A stretch of DNA of 64,000 nt from Phytophthora colocasiae (lineage: Eukaryota > Oomycota > Peronosporomycetes > Peronosporales > Peronosporaceae), in assembly GCA_018806915.1 (NCBI GenBank), contig JAGKQI010000087.1, positions 1,364,001-1,428,000 of the forward strand. The letters run 5' to 3'. The notes under the pieces are model-generated. The model did not search any database. It saw only the letters and a program-made list of their open reading frames with translations, and was not told where the DNA came from. Each line of letters opens with the position of its first letter. Within the stretch, counting starts at the first letter, position 1. The translations under genes were made by a program, and so were the position numbers. Of the stretch, positions 31,359 to 41,173 are shown piece after piece.

Positions 31359-32648
31359 ATGGCTACAGTAGCCCCGGACGAGAATGTGCAGCTCAACCAC
31401 GCGCCTCCGGAGCTTCATGATGCGCCCAACACCAAGCGTCAGCGTCTACCAGATAACTCACCCACTTTTGGCGAAATTAGACGCGTTCTAGACGTCGAAA
31501 TGCTGCTGCAAGGGATTTTATCGCTTCTGGACTTGGCCTCACTCGCCAGTTTCCTGGAAGTTTTGGCCGTTGACGAGTCCTGGCGGGAGATTTTGACCCA
31601 TAAGGAGCTCTGGAAGGAGATGCTAACCACGCACTTTGGAGGGAAATTGCCAGCTATCGAGCAGTTTAACGTTGATGAAGAAGAATCAGACGAGGAAGTC
31701 GATCAAGAAGAATCAGATGAAGAACTGCAAGACGAGCTTCAAGACGACGAAGAAGAGCCTGATCTTATTGCCATGATAGAAGCAGATATGGATATGGATG
31801 ATGACGTATCTCTGGTGGGAGATGAGGAAGCAGATGGTGACGATCCCAATGCGGTTCTTTATGATCGTCCTCCTACTCCTCCAAGAAGACCTCACAGTAC
31901 AAGACCTACACCAGCAACAGTGCAGAGTGAAGCAGAATCTATTCCTGAGACGAGACAGATGGAACCAGTTAAATGGATTGAAGGAGTACCGAGTCAAACG
32001 GTGCTGGAGATGGCATGTCGTGAGCTGAATGAGTTCCTGCGCTCTTCGGAGCAGTTGGTGCAATTTGATGAACGTGTGCAGATTATAAGAGGGGACATTG
32101 GAGAAATCGATACAATCGGGGGACAGAGTGTTGATGGATTAGCATTTCCGACAGCGTCGTATCTTAGAAACCCCCATACTGGAGCAGCGGCAGTGATTTT
32201 TCGACGTGCAGGGCAAGGGCTGACTGACCACGTTCGAACATTGGATGTTCACTTGGATGTTGGCCAGGCTCACGTGACTCCAGGTTTTGATGCAGGTGTG
32301 GAGAGACTTATTCACTGTGTGGGTCCGAGCGGATTTAATGCAGGCTGTTTGAGAGACCTTCAACGGACATACAGGAACGTGCTACGTTGCATCCAGAGAG
32401 AAAATCTGAGCTGCGTCGCCATGGCGTCCATCTCCACAGGCAACATGGGTTTACCAGTTGATATTGGCTCGTGGTTTGCCTTGTGTGCGATCCAGCGCTT
32501 CATGCGGTCTACAGGCTTTTCAGCGACAATTGGCATTGTTTGTTTTGAAGCAGATGCATACGCTGCCTTTGTCAAGAGCAAGAACAACCTTCTATCGCAG
32601 TTCAATGCCGATGCTGTGCGCGCTGTCCCCCCGCTGCGGAACCGGTAA
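31359..32648 (+). CDS. F-box-like/macrodomain protein 3 with acidic insert
   Basis: A 429-residue protein with the same two modules but a larger linker. The F-box-like part is at about 45-95 (VEMLLQGILSLLDLASLASF, HKELWKEMLTTHFGG). Residues about 105-165 are strongly acidic (runs of Glu/Asp with IEADMDMDDDVSLVGDEEAD), followed by a Pro/Thr/Arg patch. The macrodomain at about 240-400 has VQIIRGDIGEI, HTGAAAVIFRRAGQGL, RLIHCVGPS and VAMASISTGNMG. A short basic KRQR near residue 28 could be a nuclear signal. The acidic insert could mimic nucleic acid or bind basic partners. Function is inferred from domains only. Confidence 0.77.
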   Translation: MATVAPDENVQLNHAPPELHDAPNTKRQRLPDNSPTFGEIRRVLDVEMLLQGILSLLDLASLASFLEVLAVDESWREILTHKELWKEMLTTHFGGKLPAIEQFNVDEEESDEEVDQEESDEELQDELQDDEEEPDLIAMIEADMDMDDDVSLVGDEEADGDDPNAVLYDRPPTPPRRPHSTRPTPATVQSEAESIPETRQMEPVKWIEGVPSQTVLEMACRELNEFLRSSEQLVQFDERVQIIRGDIGEIDTIGGQSVDGLAFPTASYLRNPHTGAAAVIFRRAGQGLTDHVRTLDVHLDVGQAHVTPGFDAGVERLIHCVGPSGFNAGCLRDLQRTYRNVLRCIQRENLSCVAMASISTGNMGLPVDIGSWFALCAIQRFMRSTGFSATIGIVCFEADAYAAFVKSKNNLLSQFNADAVRAVPPLRNR

Positions 32649-33026
32649 ACTTTTGTTGCAAAATGCACACAACAACGGGAGGTATGCCGATTCATATTTT
32701 ATTTAGGTCGAACCTGTGGAAATCGTGTCAGTTTGTAGTGAAAAAAGAAGCGGAAATCAGGATGGCAGATACGTTTTGTGCCTAGGTGAGATGTCTACTT
32801 ATCCGAAATATATGGAGTTTTACTCGGTAACGCCGCAGGTGAAGAGCATTGTGTAGAAGTTCAAAACATTCGCTACTATGAAAATCCACTAGACCCGTAC
32901 CAGCATGATATGTTCTGGATTTTTAGTCGATGAAAATGGATACAAAGGCAGCAAGGTCAAACGGCACTCATTTCATTCTGCTTTTAGCTCTCTCCTTCCT
33001 ACATCTCAAGTCTCATTTTATACTCA
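32649..33026. other. intergenic region upstream of the PH-like gene
   Basis: No coding frame was recognised. It holds the 3' end of the F-box/macro gene 3 transcript and, at 32967-32986, an initiator motif. Confidence 0.4.
32967..32986 (+). promoter_or_regulatory. oomycete Inr-like promoter motif
   Basis: CTCATTTCATTCTGCTTTTA matches TCATTYY followed by a T-rich flank. It lies 41-60 bp before the ATG at 33027. Confidence 0.6.
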
Positions 33027-33653
33027 ATGGCTTCTCTGGTAAAAGGCCTGGCTGGTGATCTCACTGGTTCCGCTGATGTCTGCAAGATCGTCGCTGATTT
33101 TTCCAAGACTTTGGCGTCAGAGTATCTTCTGCCAAATGAGACTATTGCCTTCTCGATGATCTCTGTAAAGGAGGAATTCACCTTCACCAACATGGCATTG
33201 ATCATTCTAGAAGGAGAAACTGCTACTACCACACGGAAACTCGTGGAACGCTACGACTACAAGGAAAATGCCATCAAACATGTAAAGTTTGAGAGTGCCG
33301 GACACGTCGACCGCGACTGTGAGATCAAGTTCCACATCGGAGAAAAAAGTATGTCCATTGACATTGCAAGGGGCGAGCAAACGTCGGCTCAAGGGATCTA
33401 CAAGGTGCTGGAGCTTCTGAGTCGGGCGCAAGCGATGAACGAACGCATGTGGGAGATTAGTACATTGGGCATGAAACATGCGAGTGAAGCTTTGTATTTG
33501 ACGGAGAACAGTGGCAAGACACTCCAGAAGCAGTCCGACGAGGCGACTGCGTGGCTCTATGAGGCGTACAAACGCACTCACCCTCATTGCTACCGTGATG
33601 TGATCCAAGCAGCCTTCTCGGATCTTCGTCTCTCGGACAAAATGGCTCAGTAG
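33027..33653 (+). CDS. small protein with PH-like (bacterial-PH/GRAM type) domain
   Basis: A 208-residue soluble protein without signal peptide or membrane segment. Residues about 25-125 have the strand pattern of a PH-like fold: NETIAFSMISVKEEFTFTNM, ALIILEG, a basic loop TTTRKLVERYDYKEN, then a strand-rich region ending CEIKFHIGEKSMSIDIARGE. The pattern resembles the bacterial PH-like family rather than classical PH. The C-terminal third is helical (KVLELLSRAQAMNERMWEIS). Such domains bind lipids or proteins. The family call is a pattern-based guess and the role is unknown. Confidence 0.55.
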   Translation: MASLVKGLAGDLTGSADVCKIVADFSKTLASEYLLPNETIAFSMISVKEEFTFTNMALIILEGETATTTRKLVERYDYKENAIKHVKFESAGHVDRDCEIKFHIGEKSMSIDIARGEQTSAQGIYKVLELLSRAQAMNERMWEISTLGMKHASEALYLTENSGKTLQKQSDEATAWLYEAYKRTHPHCYRDVIQAAFSDLRLSDKMAQ

Positions 33654-33714
33654 GTTAACAACTTAAAATGAATGCATTCGGGTAAATAGATAGTGTTTAT
33701 GTGTTGTTAGGTCC

Positions 33715-35206
33715 CTATTTCTTCCCGTGAGCCTTCATTGCCTCGTTGAACAGAATGTTTTCAATCATCTGATGACATGAGGCTACGTTGGCTTCTGTGC
33801 CACTTAATACAAAGTCCGTCAGTTCCCCAGTAACAGATCGTTCATCCGATAGCGAACGGATCGGAAGTGCCGGAGAGATCAAATAGCACGTTTGCAGCAA
33901 AGCGAACCGAGGCGACATAGCACGCGGTCGACGCACCACGAGATACCCTTTCTCCTGGAACTGAGCGCCGTACACTGGGTTGCCAGCAAAACTCACTGGA
34001 TCAATGTACGATCTCCAGACGATCACGACACGGTCTTCTTCCATGTATCGGCGCACGATCTGCTTCACACGGTAATCAGCTTGCGTTCCCTTGGCGTGGA
34101 GCTCCATACCAAAGCTCTCAATGATTGTGTCATCTGTAGTCTCCATATTCTACGAACAAAAGATAGGAACACGTTTAGTGTCCAACAGTTGACAAGTAAC
34201 CAAACTAACCTACGCACCTGGAGATCCTTGTGATACAGAAACCGGAACGGCATGTGCTCTAACGACCTCGAGAAGTATCGCCACGCCGCTGTCCCCGTTG
34301 AAGCCACGTCAAACGGCAGCACTTTACTCGCAAAGATCTTCATGTACACTCCATCTGCTCCTTCGTGCATCTCTGCGTCGCTGAAGGACGATTCCTTCGT
34401 GTCGAGTCCATTATCATGGAACACTGCGTCCACTTCTCGATACGCCAAATCGATTCCCTCCATTAACTCCTTGAAGATACTTGCATCCGACCGACTTGGC
34501 GTGGGCATATGCATCCTCTTCAATCTCTGACCGTCGCCCAAACAGCTTTCAATCGCCTACAACGTAAAAAGTCATTAGTAAATCTCATCTTTAACGTATC
34601 GACATCATCAAAACCTACATTAGTGGTGGCTCTGGCTTGCAGCAACTTCTCCAGACTCTTGGCGATCTTAATTTGCCCTTCCAGCACCATCTTGAGTTGT
34701 CTGTTCTCCCGTTCCGACTTGAGTCGTTGTTCCAATTGGTGACTGGCCATCTCCTTCCAAACTGCAGGGGCCTCCTCTTCCTGTTCTTCCTGTTTCGGTC
34801 CCTTCACCTCTGCTGTAAGCATAGGAACACGAGTCTTCTGCAGTGCCTGGAGCTTCTGCTGCATATCTGCCACCTTCTCCCTCAAGTACAGCAGCTCCCG
34901 ACGTTCCAGATCTCTCACCCTGTTCCTCGTACTACTACGTGACGTTTTGCATGCTTTTGCTCTAGGTGTTGCCACCTTATTGCAGCTCACTTCGTCCCCT
35001 TTGCGCTTCTTCTTGGGGGAAGCTTTCACCATCTTCTGTCCTGCTCCAGTCAGTTTGCCATACGGGGCACTTGAATCTGTGGGGGACGAGCCAGGAAGCC
35101 CCTCCAAGGCGATAGACAGCGCAGCCTCGTCAGTACCAGCCCCCATGAACTCGTCCACGAAGCAGAGGGCTGCAGTGAAGGCGTCGTCATCTTCGAGCAT
35201 GGCCAT
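33715..35206 (-). CDS. basic-zipper/START-like family protein (three exons)
   Basis: Exons 35206-34619, 34556-34218 and 34149-33715 give 453 residues. Introns are 62 bp (34557-34618) and 68 bp (34150-34217), GT-AG, both phase 0. The N-terminus is acidic (MAMLEDDDAFTAALCFVDEF), then Lys/Arg-rich. Next is a bZIP-like segment RNRVRDLERRELLYLREKV with a heptad zipper, then a second coiled coil (WKEMASHQLEQRLKSERENR). The C-terminal 250 residues resemble a START-like lipid-binding fold: LPFDVASTGTAAWRYFSRSL, ESFGMELHAKGTQADYRVKQ, IVRRYMEEDRVVIVWRSYID, EKGYLVVRRP. Similar oomycete proteins have, from memory, been annotated as M96 mating-specific family. The likely role is a DNA-binding or cytoplasmic lipid-responsive regulator, by analogy only. 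Confidence 0.75.
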
Positions 35207-35351
35207 GGTTGTCACTTGTTGGTTCTCTTTTTAAGCCATCCGGATTAGACTTGGAGTTTGTATGTAAAAAAAGCGTTTCTTTGTTGGATAATTACGTTTC
35301 GCTACTGTAGTTGATCACATCCAATTGGCTCGGATACAAATGTAGCCATCT

Positions 35352-36873
35352 TTAAACACGGCTGTGTGTCTTCATGGTCTCGTTGAACAGGATGTTCTCG
35401 ATCATTTGATGCCCTGCAGCAATATTCGCTGCTGTTCCACTTAGAACGAAGTCAGTTAACTTACCAGTGATAGCACCGTCGTCTGATAGCGAGTGTACAG
35501 GAGTCTCTGGGTGGATGAGATAACAAGTCTGTAGTAGTGCGAAATTCTCGGCCATTCCGCGTGGACGACGCACCACAATGTAACCTTTCTCTCGGAATTC
35601 TGCTCCGCGTAGTGGGGAGCCAGAAAACTCTACTGGATCAATGAATGATCGCCAGACAATCACCACGCGGTCTTCGTCCACATAGCGACGCAGGATTTGT
35701 TTCACGCGGAAATCTGCTTGCGTCCCGTTCGCGTGTAACTCCATACCGAAGCTCTCAATGATCGTGTCGTCTGTCGTTTCCAGGTTCTACAAGCAGTAAG
35801 AGTTAATGTCAGGGTAAAACCTATCCTGGATATGTTTTCCCAATCAACGACAAGTACCTGAGGGTCTTTCTGGTAGAAGAAGCGGAAGGGCATATGCTCC
35901 ATCGACTTAGCAAAGTACTTCCACGCAGCTGTACCTGTAGATGCTACGTCGAATGGAAGAACCTTGTTCGCAAAGATCTCCATGTAGACACCATCAGGAC
36001 CAACACGCATCTTCGCATCGCTGAATGAAGACTCCATCTCTTCTAGGCCGTTCGCCTTAAACACATCATCCACCTCGTGGTACGAATCATCAATACTCGA
36101 CAAGAGCTCGGCAAAAATACCAGGACCTGTGCGATCCGGAGCGGAAGTATGCATTCGTCGCGTTCGTTGCGTTCCGTACACACAGGACTCCATTGGCTAC
36201 GTAACAGAATATTAAACTATCAGCAAGCAAGAAAAAAAAAACTGATAACAATAGGACATCTTACCTGCGTGGTGGACGTGGCCTCCAGTAGCTTTGCCAG
36301 ACTTTTGCCGATCTTGATCTGACCTTCCAGCACCGCTTTCAACCGACGATTCTCCCTTTCAGACTTGAGTCTCTGCTCCAATTGGTGACTCGCCATCTCT
36401 TTCCAAATGACAGGGGCTTGAAACCCTGGTGACACTGCAACTTCTTCTTGTTCGGGATCATCTCCATTAACCTTCACGTCTGTCACTGTTCGTCGAGTGC
36501 CTTGTAACGCATGAAGCTCCTGCTCCATTTCCTCTACCTTCTCCCGGAGGTACAGAAGCTCCTTGCGTTGCTGTTCCCGAGCCCTGTTTGGGTTGTAATT
36601 TAGAGGCTTTTTCGCTTTTATCTTTGCTGCTTTTAAGTTCTCCTTGGACTTCTTTTTAGCTGGAGTTTTGGCAGCAGGAACAGACTCGAGAGGAATTAAT
36701 TCCGTCTCCACTAATGCCAATTCCGTGGCGGACGGGAGACCGTCCATTGCCGACACGAGAGCTGCATCCTCGTCACTATTCTGTGGAGTTACTGTGTCTG
36801 ATTCGATGAACTCGTCCACGAAGTGCAGCGCCGCCTCGAAGGCCTCGGAATCCTCCACCAGGTTGAGCGCCAT
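35352..36873 (-). CDS. basic-zipper/START-like family protein (three exons), tandem paralogue
   Basis: Exons 36873-36265, 36196-35858 and 35786-35352 give 460 residues. Introns are 68 bp (36197-36264) and 71 bp (35787-35857). Exons 2 and 3 have exactly the same lengths (339 and 435 bp) as in the neighbour at 33715-35206, so the two are a tandem duplication. The N-terminus is acidic, then Lys-rich (KKKSKENLKAAKIKAKK). The bZIP-like segment YNPNRAREQQRKELLYLREK contains Asn and Arg spaced as in bZIP basic regions, and a zipper follows. The START-like half has VLPFDVASTGTAAWKYFAKS and RYVDEDRVVIVWRSFIDPVE. No signal peptide or membrane helix is present. Confidence 0.77.
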
Positions 36874-37082
36874 GAGAGATTAAGTGCTGGAATCAGTTCT
36901 GTTCAAATGGTACTGTAGTGCTTCAAATCTGAATCTGAATCTGATACCCTATATCTTGCAGGGATGCAGAAGGAATGACATCAACTTGCATTGCCTTACA
37001 ACGTCCATCTAGTCTTTTTGTCATCGTACGCTACACTTTGGTCGCGGGCTACACTGCTTTTTTTGCCCGTCGACTACTTTTG

Positions 37083-38015
37083 TCATAGGTTGCAAGTTGC
37101 TTCACTTGCCTTTCGATTTCTTCTCGTCGTCCGACTTGTGCTCCACTTGCCTTTCGATTTCTTCTCGTCGTCCGACTTGTGCTCCTTCTTCTTTGACGTG
37201 GCGTCCTCCTTCTCAACCGACTTCGAGTTGGCAGCAGCGTCCTCTGCAGACTTCACCTCGTTACTAGAGGCACCTTCCGATGGGGCCGACTCGTAGTTGA
37301 AGCCACCGTAGTAAGGGTAGCCATAACTGTAGTCACTGCTATAGCCCGGGTAGCTCGGGTAGCTCGGGTAGGCGTAGTTGTAGGATGAGTAGTAGTCCGG
37401 GTAGTATCCGTATCCGTATCCGTAGCCATTACCGCTTCCATAGCCGTAGCCGAAATCACCATAGCCGTAGCCACCACCACCATACGACGAGTAGTAGTCC
37501 GGGTAGTAGTAGTCTCCCTTCTTGCCATAGCTACTGTAGTAGTCGGGGTAGTAGTTGTCGCTCTTCTTGCCATAACTGCTGTAGTAGTCCTTGCCATAGC
37601 TGTAGTAGTCCTTGTCATGGCCATAGTCGTCGCAGTCTCCGCCGTAGCTCTTATAGCCATAACTGTAGCCGACACCATAGCCCTTGTAGTCGTAGTCGTC
37701 GTGGTCGTAGCCATAGCCCTTGTGCTCATAGCCGTAGACGTCAGGCTTGTAGTCGTCTTTGCCATAGCTGTAGTCGAAGGACTCCGTGTTGGCCTTGTCG
37801 TCCTTGTCTTCTAGACGGCGACGGTAGTGTGAGTGGTCATGGTCATGTTTGTGGTCGTGTCGATGGTGCCTCTTCTTGTGGTCGTGGTCATGGTCGTGTT
37901 TGCGATGGTGGTGTTCGTAGCCGTTGTAAGAGCCGAGTTGACGGGCGTCAGTCGGTTGGAGGGCGGAGACAGCGACCAACAGGCCGAGCAGGACGAGAAA
38001 CTTGGAGGACTGCAT
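37083..38015 (-). CDS. His/Tyr/Gly-rich secreted protein
   Basis: The 310-residue protein has a signal peptide (MQSSKFLVLLGLLVAVSAL), then QPTDARQLGSYNGY, a His/Asp-rich block (KHDHDHDHKKRHHRHDHKHD), a dibasic RRRLE, and a long Tyr/Gly/Ser/Asp repeat region (YYSSYGKK, GYGYGYGYY). The C-terminal region is Lys/Glu/Ser-rich. Secreted Tyr/Gly-rich proteins often become cross-linked in cell or spore walls, and the His block could bind metals; both are inferences. A 41-bp direct duplication at 37103-37184 changes the C-terminal frame, replacing a stop after SKGK with a basic tail. Two broken paralogues are at 5010 and 39332. The ATG at 38015 starts the signal peptide and has an Inr-like motif upstream. 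Confidence 0.82.
   Translation of the reverse strand: MQSSKFLVLLGLLVAVSALQPTDARQLGSYNGYEHHHRKHDHDHDHKKRHHRHDHKHDHDHSHYRRRLEDKDDKANTESFDYSYGKDDYKPDVYGYEHKGYGYDHDDYDYKGYGVGYSYGYKSYGGDCDDYGHDKDYYSYGKDYYSSYGKKSDNYYPDYYSSYGKKGDYYYPDYYSSYGGGGYGYGDFGYGYGSGNGYGYGYGYYPDYYSSYNYAYPSYPSYPGYSSDYSYGYPYYGGFNYESAPSEGASSNEVKSAEDAAANSKSVEKEDATSKKKEHKSDDEKKSKGKWSTSRTTRRNRKASEATCNL
37103..37184 (-). repeat. 41-bp tandem duplication at the 3' end of the His/Tyr-rich gene
   Basis: CACTTGCCTTTCGATTTCTT and the following bases occur twice, 41 bp apart. Because 41 is not a multiple of three, the second unit is read in another frame and the protein gains a tail ending ASEATCNL. The right arm has the same duplication, so it predates the inversion. 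Confidence 0.88.
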
Positions 38016-38068
38016 CTTGTCGATGGAGTCGCTTGGTTGTTCAATTTGTAGTTGAGTGTCGAGGAGAA

Positions 38069-38088
38069 CGCAAAATGCGAAGTGAGAG
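38069..38088 (-). promoter_or_regulatory. Inr-like motif of the His/Tyr-rich gene
   Basis: The minus strand reads CTCTCACTTCGCATTTTGCG, similar to the oomycete Inr/FPR, about 55-75 bp before the ATG at 38015. The same motif precedes the right-arm copy. Confidence 0.45.
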
Positions 38089-38160
38089 TGCGGTGTGCGT
38101 TCGATTTAGTAGATGGCTACGGAGAATTCGTTGCCGTCAATCGCAACTAGTCTCTTGCAG

Positions 38161-39189
38161 AGTACCAAGCATGAATAGGATGTCGGCTACTTCTCTTAAA
38201 CGCCGCTGTAATCCAACTAGAGGGAGCGTGTGGGTCACACGAGCAGGAGCTAGAAGTCGTCTGTCACCAGTAAAACTAGGTGGACCAACCGGTTGCTGAA
38301 ATCCAGCAGAGACAGCTTAGGGAGGGGACATTAGCAGCAACCATCAACCTCGGGTAGGTTGACAGCCTGTCCTCACGCTTGCCCGAACATGTAACATGTA
38401 AATATACGTAAACTGAGACTCTCATAGCACGTCTTCACCTTCCACGTTCCAGACTCAGTTCATACGGCCAAGACGCCATCAGTAGGCACCGTAGCCACTC
38501 GGTCGCTAACCGAGATCCCAGCCCTCTACACAGACTCCTTCATGATCGCCACCTCAGAACCCTGTGCCTCACCTCACTAATGACTCCCGACCAGTACGTC
38601 GCAGAACGAAGCCACGTACGAAACCTCTGAATGCTGTTGGGTGAAGCCGACCCCTTGGTCGCAGTACTCCACGCGTCGTGTTCAGCTGCTTAACTCTTCT
38701 CAACCGAGCAGAATCGCAACTGGGAGGTGTGGCGGCTGACCGCACACCCAGAGCTCCCCTAGCTACCGTCGCCCTTCTAGACTACACCTAAACTAACTAT
38801 ACTGGTCGCCACCGTCAGGATCTTCCTTCGGCGACGCTCTGCAAGCTTTCTCCGCCGTTCACTGTCTTCTATCTGCGTCGTTCGCCTTGGTCGTATACTT
38901 ATCTCCATCGTAACTGCTCCGTGTCATCCCTCCTGTAGCGATCTTCTCATGTAGCCGTCGTCCTGCAACTTCAACGTCTCCGCCAATGTCTTGTGTCTGT
39001 AGCCCTGCTCGTCACCGTCCTGCACTCCGTTGATCCCGATTGACTTGTCGTCCACTTTCAACTGTCTTCGTCGTCACCAGTGAGATCAATTGTCACTGCG
39101 ACGCGGGATTCTTCTGACATTGCTTGTGTTCCAGGTGCGTGGAGCACTACCTGTCCACAATGATATTCTTTTCCCGACCGCCAAGTACA
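38161..39189. other. spacer of the inverted duplication
   Basis: No coding region, LTR pair or terminal repeat was recognised. Composition is unlike the coding arms. It could be transposon debris that took part in forming the inverted duplication. Confidence 0.4.
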
Positions 39190-39331
39190 AAGGTTTCTGC
39201 AAGAGATTGACGGCAACGAATTCTCCGTAGCCATCTACTAAATCGAACGCACACCGCACTCTCACTTCGCATTTTGCGTTCTCCTCGACACTCAACTACA
39301 AATTGAACAACCAAGCGACTCCATCGACAAG

Positions 39332-40694
39332 ATACAGTCCTCCAAGTTTCTCGTCCTGCTCGGCCTGTTGGTCGCTGTCTCCGCCCTCCAACCGACTGAC
39401 GCCCGTCAACTCGGCTCTTACAACGGCTACGAACACCACCATCGCAAACACGACCATGACCACGACCACAAGAAGAGGCACCATCGACACGACCACAAAC
39501 ATGACCATGACCACTCACACTACCGTCGCCGTCTAGAAGACAAGGACGACAAGGCCAACACGGAGTCCTTCGACTACAGCTATGGCAAAGACGACTACAA
39601 GCCTGACGTCTACGGCTATGAGCACAAGGGCTATGGCTACGACCACGACGACTACGACTACAAGGGCTATGGTGTCGGCTACAGTTATGGCTATAAGAGC
39701 TACGGCGGAGACTGCGACGACTATGGCCATGACAAGGACTACTACAGCTATGGCAAGGACTACTACAGCAGTTATGGCAAGAAGAGCGACAACTACTACC
39801 CCGACTACTACAGTAGCTATGGCAAGAAGGGAGACTACTACTACCCGGACTACTACTCGTCGTATGGTGGTGGTGGCTACGGCTATGGTGATTTCGGCTA
39901 CGGCTATGGAAGCGGTAATGGCTACGGATACGGATACGGATACTACCAGCAGTGGCGCTCTCCAGCGTAGATCCTGCTTGACGTAGACGGCTCCAGGCAG
40001 TGTACGACCAAAAATGGTGGCAAAGAGGCTGGCTGATAGTAGACCTTGCACCACTGGCTTGCTCTCACCAGTGTGTTGGCGCGCGAAGGCTTCGTCCACA
40101 TGTAGCGGGTTGTTGTCACCCGAGAGCTCAGCAAACGCGCGCGTGTCTTCAATGGAGAAAACGTGAGTTAGTTGTGCCTCCACGCCCTCGGCTGGCACGA
40201 CTCCTGCAGGCAGCTGACAAACAGCCTCTTTGATTAGAGAAACCCATTAGTACAATAGAAACCACAGACCCACCCGAGTGAGTTCTCCTTCCACAGTAAA
40301 TAAACCTTCTCGAGTTGATGAGCTCAGCGTCCGGCAGCAGGCAGGGCGCAGCACGCGCCGTAGCATCACGGACTACTACTCATCCTACAACTACGCCTAC
40401 CCGAGCTACCCGAGCTACCCGAGCTACCCGGGCTATAGCAGTGACTACAGTTATGGCTACCCTTACTACGGTGGCTTCAACTACGAGTCGGCCCCATCGG
40501 AAGGTGCCTCTAGTAACGAGGTGAAGTCTGCAGAGGACGCTGCTGCCAACTCGAAGTCGGTTGAGAAGGAGGACGCCACGTCAAAGAAGAAGGAACACAA
40601 GTCGGACGATGAGAAGAAATCGAAAGGCAAGTGGAACACAAGTCGGACGATGAGAAGAAATCGAAAGGCAAGTGAAGCAACTTGCAACCTATGA
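39332..40694 (+). pseudogene. inactivated copy of the His/Tyr-rich secreted protein gene
   Basis: The coding sequence is nearly identical to the gene at 37083-38015. The start codon is ATA (39332-39334) where the other arm has ATG, and the frame is split by an antisense insert at 39958-40368. After the insert, the Tyr/Gly region (YYSSYNYAYPSYPSYPSYPG) and the Lys-rich tail resume to the stop at 40694. One extra SYP unit shows small repeat-length drift. It cannot make the family protein from the original start. Confidence 0.88.
39958..40366 (-). pseudogene. captured 5' fragment of a MaoC-like hydratase gene
   Basis: On the minus strand, exon 1 (40366-40274) starts MLRRVLRPACCRTLSS, which looks like a mitochondrial presequence. 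A 48-bp GT-AG intron (40226-40273) follows, then exon 2 encodes FAELSGDNNPLHVDEAFA and GLLSASLFATIFGRTLPG, the hotdog-fold catalytic region of MaoC-like (R)-enoyl-CoA or hydroxyacyl-thioester hydratases. The fragment ends abruptly at RWRAPL where it meets Tyr/Gly-rich sequence. Retention of the intron shows that it came from genomic DNA, not by retroposition. The rest of the gene is absent from this window. Confidence 0.8.
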
Positions 40695-41173
40695 CAAAAG
40701 TAGTCGACGGGCAAAAAAAGCAGTGTAGCCCGCGACCAAAGTGTAGCGTACGATAACAAAGACTGGCCCTTGTGTAAAGCAATGGAAAAAAGAAATTGAC
40801 GTCATCCCATTTGAAACGCAGTTCCACACGTACCGTACAAGTTGTCAACTTGAAGACGTGTGTGTTGAAGTGCTACGCAACATGCGTTTCCGAATATACC
40901 AAACAGCATGCTTAGCGCTACATGAATCCTGGATACCATGACCTACTGGTAGAGTTTTCATTCGGATGTGCCCTCAAGTGTTGTTTGAAGTTATACCCTG
41001 CGTTTCACGGTCTAGCATATCTATCAGGTGCACTCGAAATAGTATCATCTTTTCAGCCAATCATCGTCAATCATCGCCTGCCCACCATTTGCAAAACCAG
41101 TCAAGAAAACACCATCAAGGGCGTAAGTTGCTGTGCGCATTCTTGTGGCTCCTCTTACGTCGCCCCTACACAA

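Larger units (their letters stand above)
36972..38160 (-). repeat. left arm of a large inverted duplication
   Basis: This segment, with the intact His/Tyr-rich gene, is repeated in inverted orientation at 39190-40805. Homology extends from the 5' flank (GAATTCGTTGCCGTCAATC) to about 110 bp past the stop. The arms differ by few substitutions plus a foreign insert in the right arm. The spacer is about 1.03 kb. Confidence 0.9.
39190..40805 (+). repeat. right arm of the inverted duplication
   Basis: Inverted copy of 36972-38160 with a foreign insert of about 411 bp at 39958-40368. Outside the insert the arms agree almost base for base. Confidence 0.9.

Noticed and set aside
37253..37765. Thr/Ala-rich ORFs antisense or out of frame to the His/Tyr-rich genes, also at 39582-39986
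   Set aside because: They are frame shadows of the GAC/TAC/GGC-rich repeats, with no independent start context or motifs.
38161..39189. Possible LTR or solo element in the spacer of the inverted duplication
   Set aside because: No paired ends, TSD or coding motifs could be identified.
39533..40198. A 221-codon minus-strand ORF beginning with MaoC-like sequence
   Set aside because: Only the first part is MaoC; the rest is antisense translation of the Tyr/Gly repeats, so it is a chimera at an insertion border.
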